In this document: piece by piece, positions 34,856 to 43,887 of the stretch
How positions within the stretch are numbered: the stretch's first letter is position 1
Layout of the letters: every line of letters begins with the position of its first letter
Assembly (NCBI RefSeq): GCF_000422405.1
Contig: NZ_AULS01000002.1
Coordinates: 1 to 64,000, forward strand
DNA length: 64,000 nt
Source: Microbacterium luticocti DSM 19459
GTDB lineage: Bacteria; Actinomycetota; Actinomycetes; Actinomycetales; Microbacteriaceae
Direction of reading: 5' to 3'
Made by a program: the position numbers and the translations under genes
Notes under the pieces: model-generated
What the model was told of the DNA's origin: nothing
What the model saw: the letters and a program-made list of their open reading frames with translations, nothing else
Databases searched by the model: none

Positions 34856-35011
34856 GGGTGCACGATGCGGATGCCACGGGTCACCGCGCCGGGTTCAGGT
34901 CTTCGGTGAGCACGCCCGCGCATCCCCGGCCACCGCTGCCTCGGCGATCGGCGCGTCCCCTTACCGTGGGACACTGGAACCGGCGCCGCCGCGGCGCCGC
35001 GGGAGGCGGGC

Positions 35012-35413
35012 ATGAGGATCACCAGGACGTCGGACTGGCGGGAGGCGATCCCCTTCGAGACGCCGATGATCGCGGATGCCGTCATGCCGGGCGAGGCGGC
35101 CCGCTGCACCACGTGCGGGGTGGGGTCCACCCCGCTGCCGCGCACCGAGCTGTGGGCGGTCAAGCACCGCCACCCGCACGACCCGGCCGGCACGGTGCGG
35201 TTGTACTGCGCGGTGCACGTGCCCAAGACCGCGCAGAAACCCGAACCGGTGGCATCCGGCCCCGCCCGCAAGGGCGCCCGCACGTCTGCGTCGCGCACGC
35301 CCCGCACGCCCAAGCCGACGGTGCCCGAGCGGGTCGCGGCGGTGTGCCCGGACTGCTTCGTCGAGGTCCCGCCCACCGGTGTGTGCGGCATGTGCGGCCG
35401 GCGCGTGGACTGA
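35012..35413 (+). CDS. Small protein with paired Cys motifs (zinc-ribbon-like), unknown function
   Basis: Protein of 133 aa with CTTC in the N-terminal half, a nearby Cys-His pair (YCAVHV), a Lys/Arg/Pro-rich linker, and CPDC...CGMCG at the C terminus. The spacing looks like two small zinc-binding knuckles. An RNA- or DNA-binding role is possible but unproven. The ATG has a GGGAGGCGGGC ribosome site. No operon partner. I do not recognise a named family. Confidence 0.7.
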   Translation: MRITRTSDWREAIPFETPMIADAVMPGEAARCTTCGVGSTPLPRTELWAVKHRHPHDPAGTVRLYCAVHVPKTAQKPEPVASGPARKGARTSASRTPRTPKPTVPERVAAVCPDCFVEVPPTGVCGMCGRRVD

Positions 35414-35551
35414 CTCAGCCGTTGCGCGCGTCGCGCCAGGCGAGCCGGCGCTTCACGACCTCATCGTCCCGCGTCGCGCAGGTCGCCGTAGCGGACGTGT
35501 TCGGGCCGCAGCCGGACGCCGAGGCGCACGGGGATCTCGAGCAGCACGGGT

Positions 35552-36499
35552 TCAGCCCACGGCGCGCGAGCGGCGGGCCTTGACGAACGCGTCGATGATG
35601 CCCCAGACGGCGATGCCGGCCACGCAGAACCAGAAGATCACGGTGAGGATGCGCTGCACGTTCGCGGCGTCGTCTGCCGCGACGACCTCGAAGAACGCCG
35701 GGTTGAGGATGTGGCCGTTCTCGTAGACGAGCACACCGACCACGGCGAGCGCGAGCACCGTGTGGTACGCGGCGAAGCGCATCGTCCAGCGGCCGCGCAC
35801 ATGCACCGCGACCACGAGCGCCGCCTGCAGCGCCATGAGCGCGAACAGGATGCCGATGGCGATCGGCCACAGCGCCGGGTCGATCAGCGAGACCCGATGG
35901 CCCGGGACGAACCCGAATTTCAGGTCCCACAGGATGACGCCCGCGAAGATCAGCAGCATCACGATGGTGGCGACCATGTCGCCGAACGTCGCCCCGGTCT
36001 GCTTGGGCTCGGGCAGCTTGTCGGGCGTCCAGGGTGTGGCATCCATCGTCTCGTGCCCGGTGCGCTCGAGCACCACGAACACCAGCGTCGTCCAGAACGC
36101 GACGTGCAGCCCGGCGGTGAGCATCGCGACCCAGACCGACGCGATGACGTCGCCGACCGGCGCGCCCGACAGCACCTTGCCCAGCGCGACGCCGGCACCC
36201 ACGCACGGGATCACGATCCACAGCAGCAGCTTCAGCAGCCGCCACCAGTCGAGGTAGTAGCGCGGGCCGATCAGGTGCAGCTGCCGGCCGGTGTAGCCGG
36301 CGGCCAGCCGCTCCGGGTCGCCCAGCTCGGTGAGCACGGCCCGCTCGGCGGCGTCGGCGGGCTCGCCGGCGTCGGTGCGTGCCTCGACCTGATCGGCGAT
36401 GGATGCCGCGAGCTCGGCGGCGAGGTCGCCGCGCTGTTTCTCGGGCACCGTGCGCATCGCAGCGGCCACATAACGGTCGGTGAGGGTTGCGGCATCCAT
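35552..36499 (-). CDS. Multi-pass membrane protein with N-terminal HAAS-like domain
   Basis: Protein of 315 aa. The first about 75 residues (DRYVAAAMRTVPEKQRGDLAAELAASIADQVEAR) match the HAAS-type helical domain that pairs with PadR regulators. The rest holds about six membrane helices. One nucleotide separates it from the padR-like gene, giving the common PadR/HAAS two-gene operon. It probably signals to or is controlled by the regulator. The start at 36499 is taken after the PadR stop. Confidence 0.8.
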   Translation of the reverse strand: MDAATLTDRYVAAAMRTVPEKQRGDLAAELAASIADQVEARTDAGEPADAAERAVLTELGDPERLAAGYTGRQLHLIGPRYYLDWWRLLKLLLWIVIPCVGAGVALGKVLSGAPVGDVIASVWVAMLTAGLHVAFWTTLVFVVLERTGHETMDATPWTPDKLPEPKQTGATFGDMVATIVMLLIFAGVILWDLKFGFVPGHRVSLIDPALWPIAIGILFALMALQAALVVAVHVRGRWTMRFAAYHTVLALAVVGVLVYENGHILNPAFFEVVAADDAANVQRILTVIFWFCVAGIAVWGIIDAFVKARRSRAVG

Positions 36500-36500
36500 G

Positions 36501-36836
36501 TCAGTCCTCCACGGGGAGTTCGGCGACCGCGTCGGCGATCGCACGGAAGTCGGTCGTCAGGGCGTCGGCGAGTTCGCGACCGGCGGCGCTGGTGCGGTAG
36601 AACTTGCGCGGTCGGGCCTCGTCGGTGTTCCACTCGCTGCGCAGGTACCCCTGCTTCTCAAGGCGACGCAGCAGCGGGTAGAGGGTGTTCGCGTCGGTCG
36701 GAAACCCGTGACGCTCGAGCTGCTGCAGCAGCCCGTAACCGTAACCGGGCTCGACGAGCAGGCGCAGGCAGGCGAGCACGACGGTGCCGCGCCGCAGCTC
36801 TTGCAGGTGCGTCTCGAGGCTCTCGTTCTCGCTCAC
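36501..36836 (-). CDS. PadR family transcriptional regulator
   Basis: Winged-helix regulator of 111 aa. The PadR core reads LRRGTVVLACLRLL, GYGYGLLQQLE, then TDANTLYPLLRRLEKQGYLRSEW. It has the short C-terminal helix of subfamily 2. The GTG at 36836 is supported by a TATAGT box 8 nt upstream. A 21-bp dyad overlaps this promoter, so autorepression is likely. Followed directly by its membrane partner gene. Confidence 0.9.
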   Translation of the reverse strand: MSENESLETHLQELRRGTVVLACLRLLVEPGYGYGLLQQLERHGFPTDANTLYPLLRRLEKQGYLRSEWNTDEARPRKFYRTSAAGRELADALTTDFRAIADAVAELPVED

Positions 36837-36844
36837 ATCCCACA

Positions 36845-36850
36845 CTATAG
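36845..36850 (-). promoter_or_regulatory. -10 box TATAGT of the padR operon (leaderless)
   Basis: TATAGT on the minus strand lies 8 nt before the GTG at 36836. A TTGCAC -35-like box lies 19 nt further upstream. The box overlaps the regulator's dyad. Confidence 0.65.
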
Positions 36851-36867
36851 CGTGTGACACACACTAT
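36847..36867. promoter_or_regulatory. Probable PadR operator (21-bp dyad)
   Basis: ATAG-N-GTGTG-(A)-CACAC-N-CTAT is a dyad with two mismatched base pairs and lies between the -35 and -10 boxes of the padR promoter. Binding here would block RNA polymerase. Confidence 0.7.
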
Positions 36868-36920
36868 CGTGCAACCTCCACTTTCCACCGCCGACGACGC
36901 GCAGGCGCGAGGATGGTGGG

Positions 36921-37904
36921 GTGAGGATGCCTGAGCTGGACGAGCTGCGAGAGTCGGCGCATGTGGTGGCCCTGCCGATGGCCACACGTTTTCGCGGGGT
37001 GACGGTGCGCGAGGCGCTGTTGCTGCGCGGGCCCGAGGGCTGGACCGAGTTCTCGCCGTTCGTCGAGTACGACGACGCCGAGGCGGCGACCTGGCTGGCC
37101 GCCGCGATCGACTACGGCTGGAACCCGCAACCGGTGCCGGTGCGCGACGAGGTGCCGGTCAACGCGACCGTGCCCGCGGTGCCCGCCGCGCAGGTGGCCG
37201 AGGTGCTGGCGCGCTTCGACGGCTGCCGCACCGCCAAGGTCAAGGTCGCCGAGGCCGGGCAGACCCTCGCCGACGACGTCGCCCGTGTGCACGCGGTGCG
37301 CGCCGCGATGGGGCCCGCCGGGCGCGTGCGCGTCGACGCCAACGGCGGGTGGAACGTCGACGAGGCCGAGCGGGCGATCCACGCCCTCGCCGACACCGAC
37401 CTCGAATACGTCGAGCAGCCGTGCGCCACCGTCGACGAACTGGTCGAGCTGCGGCAGCGGCTGCGCCGGTGGGACATCCCGATCGCCGCCGACGAGAGCG
37501 TGCGCAAGGCCGACGATCCGCTCGCAGTGGCCCGCGCGGGCGCGGCCGACATCCTCGTCGTGAAGGCCCAGCCGCTTGGCGGCGTGCGGCGCGCCCTCGA
37601 GATCGTCGCCGAGGCGGGGCTGCCCGCCGTGGTCTCGAGCGCCCTCGACACGTCGGTCGGGCTCGCGATGGGCGTGGCACTGGCTGCGGCGCTGCCCGAA
37701 CTCGACCACGACTGCGGGCTGGGCACCGCGTCCCTGTTCACGGCGGATGTCGCCGACCCGCCGCTGCGTGCCGACCAGGGCTTGCTGCCGGTCGGGCGGG
37801 TGAGCCCGGATGCCTCGCGCCTGGCCGAGCTCGCCGCGCCCGGCGACCGTGCGGCCTGGTGGATGGCCCGGCTCCAGCGGTGCTTCCAGCTGGTCGCCGG
37901 CTAA
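36921..37904 (+). CDS. menC: o-Succinylbenzoate synthase
   Basis: Enolase-superfamily enzyme of 327 aa, the actinobacterial MenC form. Catalytic Lys pair in TAKVKVAE, metal ligands Asp in RVDANGGW, Glu in YVEQP and Asp in IAADES, and the second Lys in VVKAQPLGG are all present. A GTG at 36921 is preceded by a GAGGAT box at 6 nt; an ATG at 36927 is the alternative. Divergent from the padR operon, and its stop overlaps the stop of the convergent TetR gene. Confidence 0.92.
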   Translation: MRMPELDELRESAHVVALPMATRFRGVTVREALLLRGPEGWTEFSPFVEYDDAEAATWLAAAIDYGWNPQPVPVRDEVPVNATVPAVPAAQVAEVLARFDGCRTAKVKVAEAGQTLADDVARVHAVRAAMGPAGRVRVDANGGWNVDEAERAIHALADTDLEYVEQPCATVDELVELRQRLRRWDIPIAADESVRKADDPLAVARAGAADILVVKAQPLGGVRRALEIVAEAGLPAVVSSALDTSVGLAMGVALAAALPELDHDCGLGTASLFTADVADPPLRADQGLLPVGRVSPDASRLAELAAPGDRAAWWMARLQRCFQLVAG

Positions 37905-38560
37905 CGACCGGGGGTGCAGAATCCCTCGACCACGGCGGCGGCCAGCGCCTGGGTGCGTGCGCTGATGAGTTCTCGCGTCGCGTCGTCGTCGAGCCGGGCG
38001 ATGACGGCCTCGACCGAGGCGATCTCCCACAGCTCGAGCATGGTCTGCGCGAACATCGTCGACGGCATCCGCAGGGTCAGGCGATAAGTGGCCACCAGGC
38101 CGTCGATCAGATCGGCGACGCGCCGCCGCATCCCGTCGCCCCACTCGATGTAGGCGTGCGCCATGCGCGCATCGCGCATCGCGCGGATGCGGATCTCGCT
38201 CATCAGCAGCACGCCCTGCCGGCTGTCCAGTGACGCGTCGACCAGGCCTTGCACGACCTCGCCGGGGCTGCCCTTCTCGACGTCGCCGTCGGTGATGCGC
38301 TTGACCCGCTCGGTGATCGCGGCGAGCTTGCGGTCGGCCACGGTCGTCATCAGCTCGAGGAACAGCTCGTCTTTGGACTCGAAGTTCGAATAGAACGCTC
38401 CGCGGGTGAACCCCGCCCGCTCACACACCGCCTCGACCGAGGCCGCGTCGAGCCCGACGTCGGCGAACACGTCGAAGGCGGCGTCGAGCAGCCGCGCGCG
38501 GGTGTTCTCTCGGCTGCGCGTGCCTGTCGCGGTGTCGGCCACGGCGTCCTCCCGATTCAC
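37901..38560 (-). CDS. TetR family transcriptional regulator
   Basis: Regulator of 219 aa. The N-terminal helix-turn-helix reads RARLLDAAFDVFADVG, then ASVEAVCERAGFTRGAFYSNFESKDELF. The C-terminal ligand domain is all-helical. It is divergent from the MMPL gene, with a perfect dyad between, so it very likely represses the exporter operon and itself. Its TAG stop overlaps the menC TAA on the other strand. Confidence 0.92.
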   Translation of the reverse strand: MNREDAVADTATGTRSRENTRARLLDAAFDVFADVGLDAASVEAVCERAGFTRGAFYSNFESKDELFLELMTTVADRKLAAITERVKRITDGDVEKGSPGEVVQGLVDASLDSRQGVLLMSEIRIRAMRDARMAHAYIEWGDGMRRRVADLIDGLVATYRLTLRMPSTMFAQTMLELWEIASVEAVIARLDDDATRELISARTQALAAAVVEGFCTPGR

Positions 38561-38598
38561 AACCGGCGCCCAGCAAACGCCGGGGCCGTGCGATTACG

Positions 38599-38612
38599 AT
38601 ACACCTGTGTAT
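38599..38612. promoter_or_regulatory. Second dyad in the TetR/MMPL promoter region
   Basis: ATACACCTGTGTAT is a perfect 6-bp-arm palindrome that overlaps the left edge of the main operator by four bases. Two overlapping dyads suggest cooperative binding of two TetR dimers. Confidence 0.55.
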
Positions 38613-38636
38613 TCGATACATTTCTGTATCGAATAC
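38609..38636. promoter_or_regulatory. TetR operator (perfect 12-bp arms)
   Basis: GTATTCGATACA, TTTC, TGTATCGAATAC: a perfect inverted repeat 31 nt before the MMPL start and 49 nt from the tetR start. It is AT-rich compared with its surroundings. Confidence 0.88.
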
Positions 38637-38666
38637 ATGACTGCATCGGATTCCCCCGGAGGACCC

Positions 38667-41654
38667 GTGTCCACTCTTCTCGCCGCGCTCGGGCGTTGGT
38701 CGTACCGTCACCCGTGGCGCGTGCTCGTCAGCTGGCTGCTGTTGCTCGGGCTCGCCGGCGGCGGCGTCGCGCTGTTCGCGCACGGCACCGACAACACGTT
38801 CTCGATCCCGGGCACCGAGTCGCAGGCTGGGCTCGAGCAGCTGGGCCGCACCTTTCCGCAGGTGTCGGGCACCAGTGCGCAGGCCGTCGTGGTCGCCCCC
38901 GCCGGCGAGCGGGTGGATGCCGCACCCTTCGTCGACGACATCCACCACACGATCGACCAGATCGAGAAGCTGCCCGGCGTGCTCGCCGTGAACGACCCGT
39001 TCTCAGACCAGGTCGACGGACTGGTCTCGGATGACGGCACCGCCGCGATCATCCAGATGCAGTTCGAGGGGCAGGTCACCGACATCCCCGAGCAGACGAC
39101 GACCGATCTCGAACACGTCGTCGACGGCCTGCGCGACGAACTGCCCGCCGGCAGCCAGGTCGCCCTCGGCGGCGACATGTTCGCGACATCGCTGCCCACC
39201 GTGTCGCTCATCGAGGCGGTGGGTCTGGTGATCGCGCTGCTGGTGCTGATCGTCACGTTCCGGTCGTTCTTGGTGGCCGGGATGCCGCTGATCACGGCGC
39301 TGGTGGGCGTCGGGCTGTCGATGGCGCTGATCTTCGTGTCCACCGCGTTCGCGACCATCTCGTCGACCACCCCGCTGCTGGCGCTGATGCTGGGCCTGGC
39401 GGTCGGCATCGACTATGCGCTGTTCATCATCTCGCGGCACCAAGACCAGGTCAGATCGGGCATGGACCCGGAGGAGTCGGCGTCGCGCGCGACCGGAACC
39501 GCGGGCTCGGCGGTGGTGTTCGCCGGCGTCACGGTGCTGATCGCGCTGATCGGCCTGGCGTTCGCGAACATCCCGTTTCTGACCACCATGGGCATCGCCG
39601 CCGCCGTCGCGGTCGCGATCGCGGTGATGGTGGCGCTGACGTTGACTCCGGCGTTCCTCGGCTTCGCCACCGGCCGCGTGATCGGGTGGCGGCGCCGCCG
39701 GCCGCGGTCGCCCCGCACGGGCGTTTCGGCGCGCCGCGCTCGGCAGACGGGCAGGGAGCCTGAGAACGTCTCGACCGGCACCGCGCGGCACACGGGCAGG
39801 GAGCCTGTGCACGCCTCGGCCGGCACCGAGCGGCAGGTGACCGGGGGAAAGAAGGGTTTCGCGGCGCGGTGGGTGGCGCTGGTCACCCGGCACCCGATCG
39901 TCACGACGATCGCCGTGGTGCTGAGCCTGGGTCTGCTCGCGGTCCCGGCGACCAGCCTGGCGCTGGCGCTGCCGAACGCCGGCATGCTGCCCAAAGACAC
40001 CCAGGCCCGTCAGGCGTACGACCTGGTGAGCGAGCACTTCGGGCCCGGCTTCAACGGCCCGCTCATCATGACCGGCACGATCGTCACGAGCAACGACCCG
40101 CTCACGCTCATGCACGACATCGCCGCTGACGTCGAGAAGCTGCCCGGGGTCAAGACGGTGGCCCTGGCCACCCCGAACGAGACCGCCGATACCGGCATCG
40201 TGCAGATCATCCCGACCACCGCGCCCGATGACCCGGCCACCGCCGACCTGGTGCGCGAACTGCGCGCGCAGCACGACCGCATCCTCGACGAGTACGGCGT
40301 CGACGTGAAGGTGACCGGATTCACCGCGGTGGCAATCGACATCTCCGACCGGCTCGGTGCGGCGCTGCTGCCGTTCGGCGTCTTCGTGGTCGGCCTGTCG
40401 CTCGTGCTGCTGGCGATCGTGTTCCGTTCGATCTGGGTGCCGTTGAAGGCCACCGCGGGGTACCTGCTCTCGGTGGCGGCGGCGTTCGGTGTGGTCTCGC
40501 TCGTGTTCGTGCACGGGTTCGGCGCCGACCTGCTGCACGTGACCAAGGTCGGGCCGATCATCAGCTTCATGCCGATCGTGCTGATGGGTGTGCTGTTCGG
40601 GCTGGCGATGGACTACGAGGTGTTCCTGGTGTCGCGCATGCGCGAAGACTTCGTGCACGGTCGGCGGCGCCAGGGCGGGCGCACCGACCGGCAGGTGGCG
40701 CAGGATGCCGTGCGCACCGGCTTCACGGCATCCGCCCGCGTCGTCACCGCTGCCGCGGTCATCATGTTCGCGGTGTTCGCGGCGTTCGTGCCCGAGGGCG
40801 ACACGAACCTCAAACCGATCGCGTTGGGGCTGGCTGCGGGCATCGCGATCGACGCGTTCCTGGTGCGCATGACGTTCGTGCCGGCGGTGATGGCGCTGCT
40901 GGGCGAGAAGGCGTGGTGGATGCCACGACGGCTCGGCCGTGTGCTGCCGCACTTCGACATCGAGGGCGAGGCGGTCGAACGTGAGATCTCGCTGGCCGAG
41001 TGGCCCGAGCCGCACACACGGGCGGCGATCGTGGCCGACGACCTGGGGCTGCGCGACGACGACGGGTTCGTGCTGTACGAGGGCGTCGCGACGCGCGTCG
41101 AGGTGGGCGGGTCGCTGCTGCTGACCGGGCCCGACCCGCGCGCGACCCGGGCGGTGGCGTTGACGCTCGCGGGCCGTGTCGCCCCGACCGCAGGCCGGTT
41201 GAAGGTCGCCGGGCACCTGCTGCCCGAGCGGGCGGTGTGGGTGCGCGCCCACGCGGGCGTCGCGCTGTTGCACGGCGCCCCCGACCCCGCCGCCGAGGTA
41301 CGGCGGGCGCTGCGCCGTCGCACCCGCATCCTCGTGATCGACGGGCTCGACGCCGCAGCGGCACCGGGTGTGCGCGACCAGGTGACGGCGGCGCTGCGCG
41401 ACGCGGCATCCGTCACCGGCGACCTGGTGGTGGTCGCGACGGTGACCGATGCCACAGTCGGTCACGCGATCCTCGCCGATGCCGCACGCACCGCGGTCGA
41501 CACCGTCCGCGTCGGCGCACCCCACTCGTCGCGCGCCACGCCAGGCGCCGCCGCGCCGGGTGTGACCACGCGCTCCGCCGGCGCCACCGGTGCCGCACCC
41601 GACACCCCGGGCACATCGACGCCCGCCCCTTCGTCTTCTGAGGTGACCGCATGA
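38667..41654 (+). CDS. MMPL family transporter with a C-terminal degenerate ABC-ATPase-like domain
   Basis: RND-superfamily exporter of 995 aa with two repeats of membrane helices and outer loops. Helix-4-type motifs are LGLAVGIDYALFIISRHQD and FGLAMDYEVFLVSRMRED. A 15-aa tandem repeat (about residues 359-388) lies in the cytoplasmic linker between halves. After the last helix, about residues 780-950 resemble an ABC nucleotide-binding domain with a decayed Walker A (LTGPDPRATRA) and Walker-B-like RILVIDGLDAA. The GTG at 38667 has GGAGG 4 nt upstream; the ATG at 38637 is the alternative. Coupled to the YhgE gene by ATGA. Likely exports lipids or drugs under TetR control. Confidence 0.88.
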   Translation: MSTLLAALGRWSYRHPWRVLVSWLLLLGLAGGGVALFAHGTDNTFSIPGTESQAGLEQLGRTFPQVSGTSAQAVVVAPAGERVDAAPFVDDIHHTIDQIEKLPGVLAVNDPFSDQVDGLVSDDGTAAIIQMQFEGQVTDIPEQTTTDLEHVVDGLRDELPAGSQVALGGDMFATSLPTVSLIEAVGLVIALLVLIVTFRSFLVAGMPLITALVGVGLSMALIFVSTAFATISSTTPLLALMLGLAVGIDYALFIISRHQDQVRSGMDPEESASRATGTAGSAVVFAGVTVLIALIGLAFANIPFLTTMGIAAAVAVAIAVMVALTLTPAFLGFATGRVIGWRRRRPRSPRTGVSARRARQTGREPENVSTGTARHTGREPVHASAGTERQVTGGKKGFAARWVALVTRHPIVTTIAVVLSLGLLAVPATSLALALPNAGMLPKDTQARQAYDLVSEHFGPGFNGPLIMTGTIVTSNDPLTLMHDIAADVEKLPGVKTVALATPNETADTGIVQIIPTTAPDDPATADLVRELRAQHDRILDEYGVDVKVTGFTAVAIDISDRLGAALLPFGVFVVGLSLVLLAIVFRSIWVPLKATAGYLLSVAAAFGVVSLVFVHGFGADLLHVTKVGPIISFMPIVLMGVLFGLAMDYEVFLVSRMREDFVHGRRRQGGRTDRQVAQDAVRTGFTASARVVTAAAVIMFAVFAAFVPEGDTNLKPIALGLAAGIAIDAFLVRMTFVPAVMALLGEKAWWMPRRLGRVLPHFDIEGEAVEREISLAEWPEPHTRAAIVADDLGLRDDDGFVLYEGVATRVEVGGSLLLTGPDPRATRAVALTLAGRVAPTAGRLKVAGHLLPERAVWVRAHAGVALLHGAPDPAAEVRRALRRRTRILVIDGLDAAAAPGVRDQVTAALRDAASVTGDLVVVATVTDATVGHAILADAARTAVDTVRVGAPHSSRATPGAAAPGVTTRSAGATGAAPDTPGTSTPAPSSSEVTA
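39741..39840. repeat. 45-bp tandem repeat in the MMPL linker
   Basis: Units start at 39741 and 39786, with a partial third at 39831. Each begins CGGCA and holds ACGGGCAGGGAGCCTG. They encode a basic 15-residue unit containing TGREP and stay in frame. Confidence 0.88.
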
Positions 41655-43765
41655 GACTGCACATCGAACGCGCCCGCGCCCGCCGGCCGGTGACGTGGCT
41701 GACCCTTCTTGGGGTGCTGCTGCTGCCGGTGCTGATCGGCGGGGTGTTGGTGGCCGCCCTGTACAACCCGACCGAGCGGCTCGACGCCATGCACGCCGCG
41801 GTGGTGAACGAGGACTCCCCCGTGACCGTCGACGGCCAGCTGGTCCCCCTGGGCCGCCAGCTGACGGCAGGACTGGTCACAGGCTCCGACGCGGTGCCCA
41901 GCAACCTGGACTGGACGATCTCGAACGCCGCCGAGGCCAAGGCGGGGCTCAAGGACGGCACCTATCAGGCCGTGGTGACCATTCCCGAGAACTTCTCGGC
42001 CGCGGCGGTCTCGCCCGGCAAAGAACTCGCCGGCGACGGTGACGACGCCCGGCAGGCGACGATCCGTGTCGAGACCGCGCCCGACGCGCGCGTGATCGAT
42101 GACGCCATCACCGCACAGGTGACCCAGGCTGCGGCATCCACCATCGGTTCCACGTTGTCGTCGTCGACGCTTCAGAACGTGTTCCTGAGCTTCACTACGC
42201 TCGGCGACCAGCTGGGCACCGCCGCCGACGGCGCGGCGCAGTGGGCCGACGGGGCGCGCACGAGCGCCGAGGGTGCACACAGCTTGGCCGACGGCGTGCA
42301 CCAGCTCGCGAATGGTGCCGGCAGCCTGGCCGACGGCGCCGACGGCATCGCGGGCGGAGCCTCTCAGTTGGCCTCGGGGGCGAAGACCTGGGCGGCAGGT
42401 GCACGCTCGGCCGCTGAGGGGCTGGGCACCTGGGCGGGCGGGGCGCGCACCCTCGCCGGGTCGACGCGTGAGCTGTCGGCCCACCTCTCGACCATCGCCG
42501 ACGGGCTGGCACAGGCACCGCAGATTCCGCAAGAACTGATCGACGCCGCGCACCAGCTCGCCGACAACAGCGCGCAGATCTCGCAGTCGGTCACCGGGGC
42601 GGTCGACCGTCTCGACGAGCTGGCGGCGCAGTGTGCAGCCCAGGGCGGGTCGGCCCAGCTGTGCGCGGGCCTGACCGAGGTCGCTGCGAGCGCCCGTGAG
42701 GCGCTGCCGCACGTGACCGGGGTGATCGACAACGCCGACCAGATCGCACAGGGCGTCGACGGGCTGAGCAAGCTGCCGCAGGTCGCCGAGGGCCTGGCGC
42801 AGATCTCGGGGGGCATGACCCAGGTTGCGGGCGGAATGGACGGGCTCGCGACAGGGGCGACGGATGCCGCGGCCGGCGTGCGTTCGCTGGCCACCGGCGC
42901 CGGGTCGCTGGCCGACGGTGCCGCGCAGGCTGCCGACGGCGCCTCGCAGTGGGCGGACGGGGCACGCACCTGGGCGGCGGGTGCCGCCCAGTCGGCCGAG
43001 GGTGCGACCGCGCTCGGTGACGGCATCGGTGCGCTCGCCGACGGCGCCGACGAGATCTCGTCGGGGCTGCACAAAGCCGCCGACGCGCTGCCGTCGTTCA
43101 GTGACGAGCAGGCCAAGAGCCTGGCCTCAGTGGTGGCCGACCCGGTGGCGGCCGAGGGCCTGGGTGAGAACATGTTCGGGACCTCGGCGATTCCTCTTCT
43201 GGCGATGCTCGCGCTGTGGTTCGGGGGGCTGGGTTCGTTCGTGGCGTTCCAGGCAGTATCGCGCCGGGCTCTGACATCACGCCGCCCATCGGCCCTGCTG
43301 GCCCTGCGTGCACTGGCGCCGGCGGCGGCACTCGGCGCCGCGCAGGGGCTTCTGGTGGCCGGAATCGTGCAGGTGGCGGCATCCTACGACTGGGGCACCT
43401 GGTCGGTGTTCGCGACGGTGTGCGTGGTCGCCGGGATCGCGTTCGCCGCGGTGAATCAGGCGCTGGTGGCGGTGCTCGGCGGTGCCGGGCGGTGGGTTGC
43501 GGCACTTGTGGGAGTGCTCGCGGTGGCGACCGGCGTCGTGTCGACGGTGCCCGGGCTGCTGGTGGCGATCTCGAGCTGGCTGCCGACCGCGCCCGCGCTC
43601 ACCGCAGGGCTGGCCTCACTGACCACATCGGGCGGGTTGGGCGCCGGGCTCGCCGGGCTCGCGGTGTGGTCGCTGCTTGGTTTCGGTGCGACTGTGGTCG
43701 CGGTCATGCGACGGCGCACCACCGGCGTCAAGGCATTGTTGAGCGAGGTGCCCGTCGCCGCCTGA
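41651..43765 (+). CDS. YhgE/Pip family membrane protein
   Basis: Protein of 704 aa. One N-terminal helix (WLTLLGVLLLPVLIGGVLVA), a large outer domain, and five or six C-terminal helices form the YhgE/Pip/ABC-2-like layout. The outer domain has long runs of a seven-residue pattern such as LADGAxx (about residues 190-270 and 395-480), as in phage-infection-protein relatives. It overlaps the MMPL stop by 4 nt. Together they probably form an export unit; mycobacterial and streptococcal relatives act in type VII-linked or lipid export, which is only background. Confidence 0.85.
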   Translation: MRLHIERARARRPVTWLTLLGVLLLPVLIGGVLVAALYNPTERLDAMHAAVVNEDSPVTVDGQLVPLGRQLTAGLVTGSDAVPSNLDWTISNAAEAKAGLKDGTYQAVVTIPENFSAAAVSPGKELAGDGDDARQATIRVETAPDARVIDDAITAQVTQAAASTIGSTLSSSTLQNVFLSFTTLGDQLGTAADGAAQWADGARTSAEGAHSLADGVHQLANGAGSLADGADGIAGGASQLASGAKTWAAGARSAAEGLGTWAGGARTLAGSTRELSAHLSTIADGLAQAPQIPQELIDAAHQLADNSAQISQSVTGAVDRLDELAAQCAAQGGSAQLCAGLTEVAASAREALPHVTGVIDNADQIAQGVDGLSKLPQVAEGLAQISGGMTQVAGGMDGLATGATDAAAGVRSLATGAGSLADGAAQAADGASQWADGARTWAAGAAQSAEGATALGDGIGALADGADEISSGLHKAADALPSFSDEQAKSLASVVADPVAAEGLGENMFGTSAIPLLAMLALWFGGLGSFVAFQAVSRRALTSRRPSALLALRALAPAAALGAAQGLLVAGIVQVAASYDWGTWSVFATVCVVAGIAFAAVNQALVAVLGGAGRWVAALVGVLAVATGVVSTVPGLLVAISSWLPTAPALTAGLASLTTSGGLGAGLAGLAVWSLLGFGATVVAVMRRRTTGVKALLSEVPVAA

Positions 43766-43887
43766 CATGGGGTTTGGGAACTCACGCCAGGACGCCGTCG
43801 CGCGCAACCAGATGTGTCGCAAGACGTTGCGTCAGTGGCATTGTCTACACGCCTGCGAGTACTCTCTTGATCATTCCGTTGCTCCAT

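Noticed and set aside
35461..35547. 28-codon minus-strand ORF after the HAAS-like gene
   Set aside because: It has smooth codon use (ends HVRYGDLRDAGR) and may be a gene remnant, but lacks a ribosome site and known relatives, so I did not list it.
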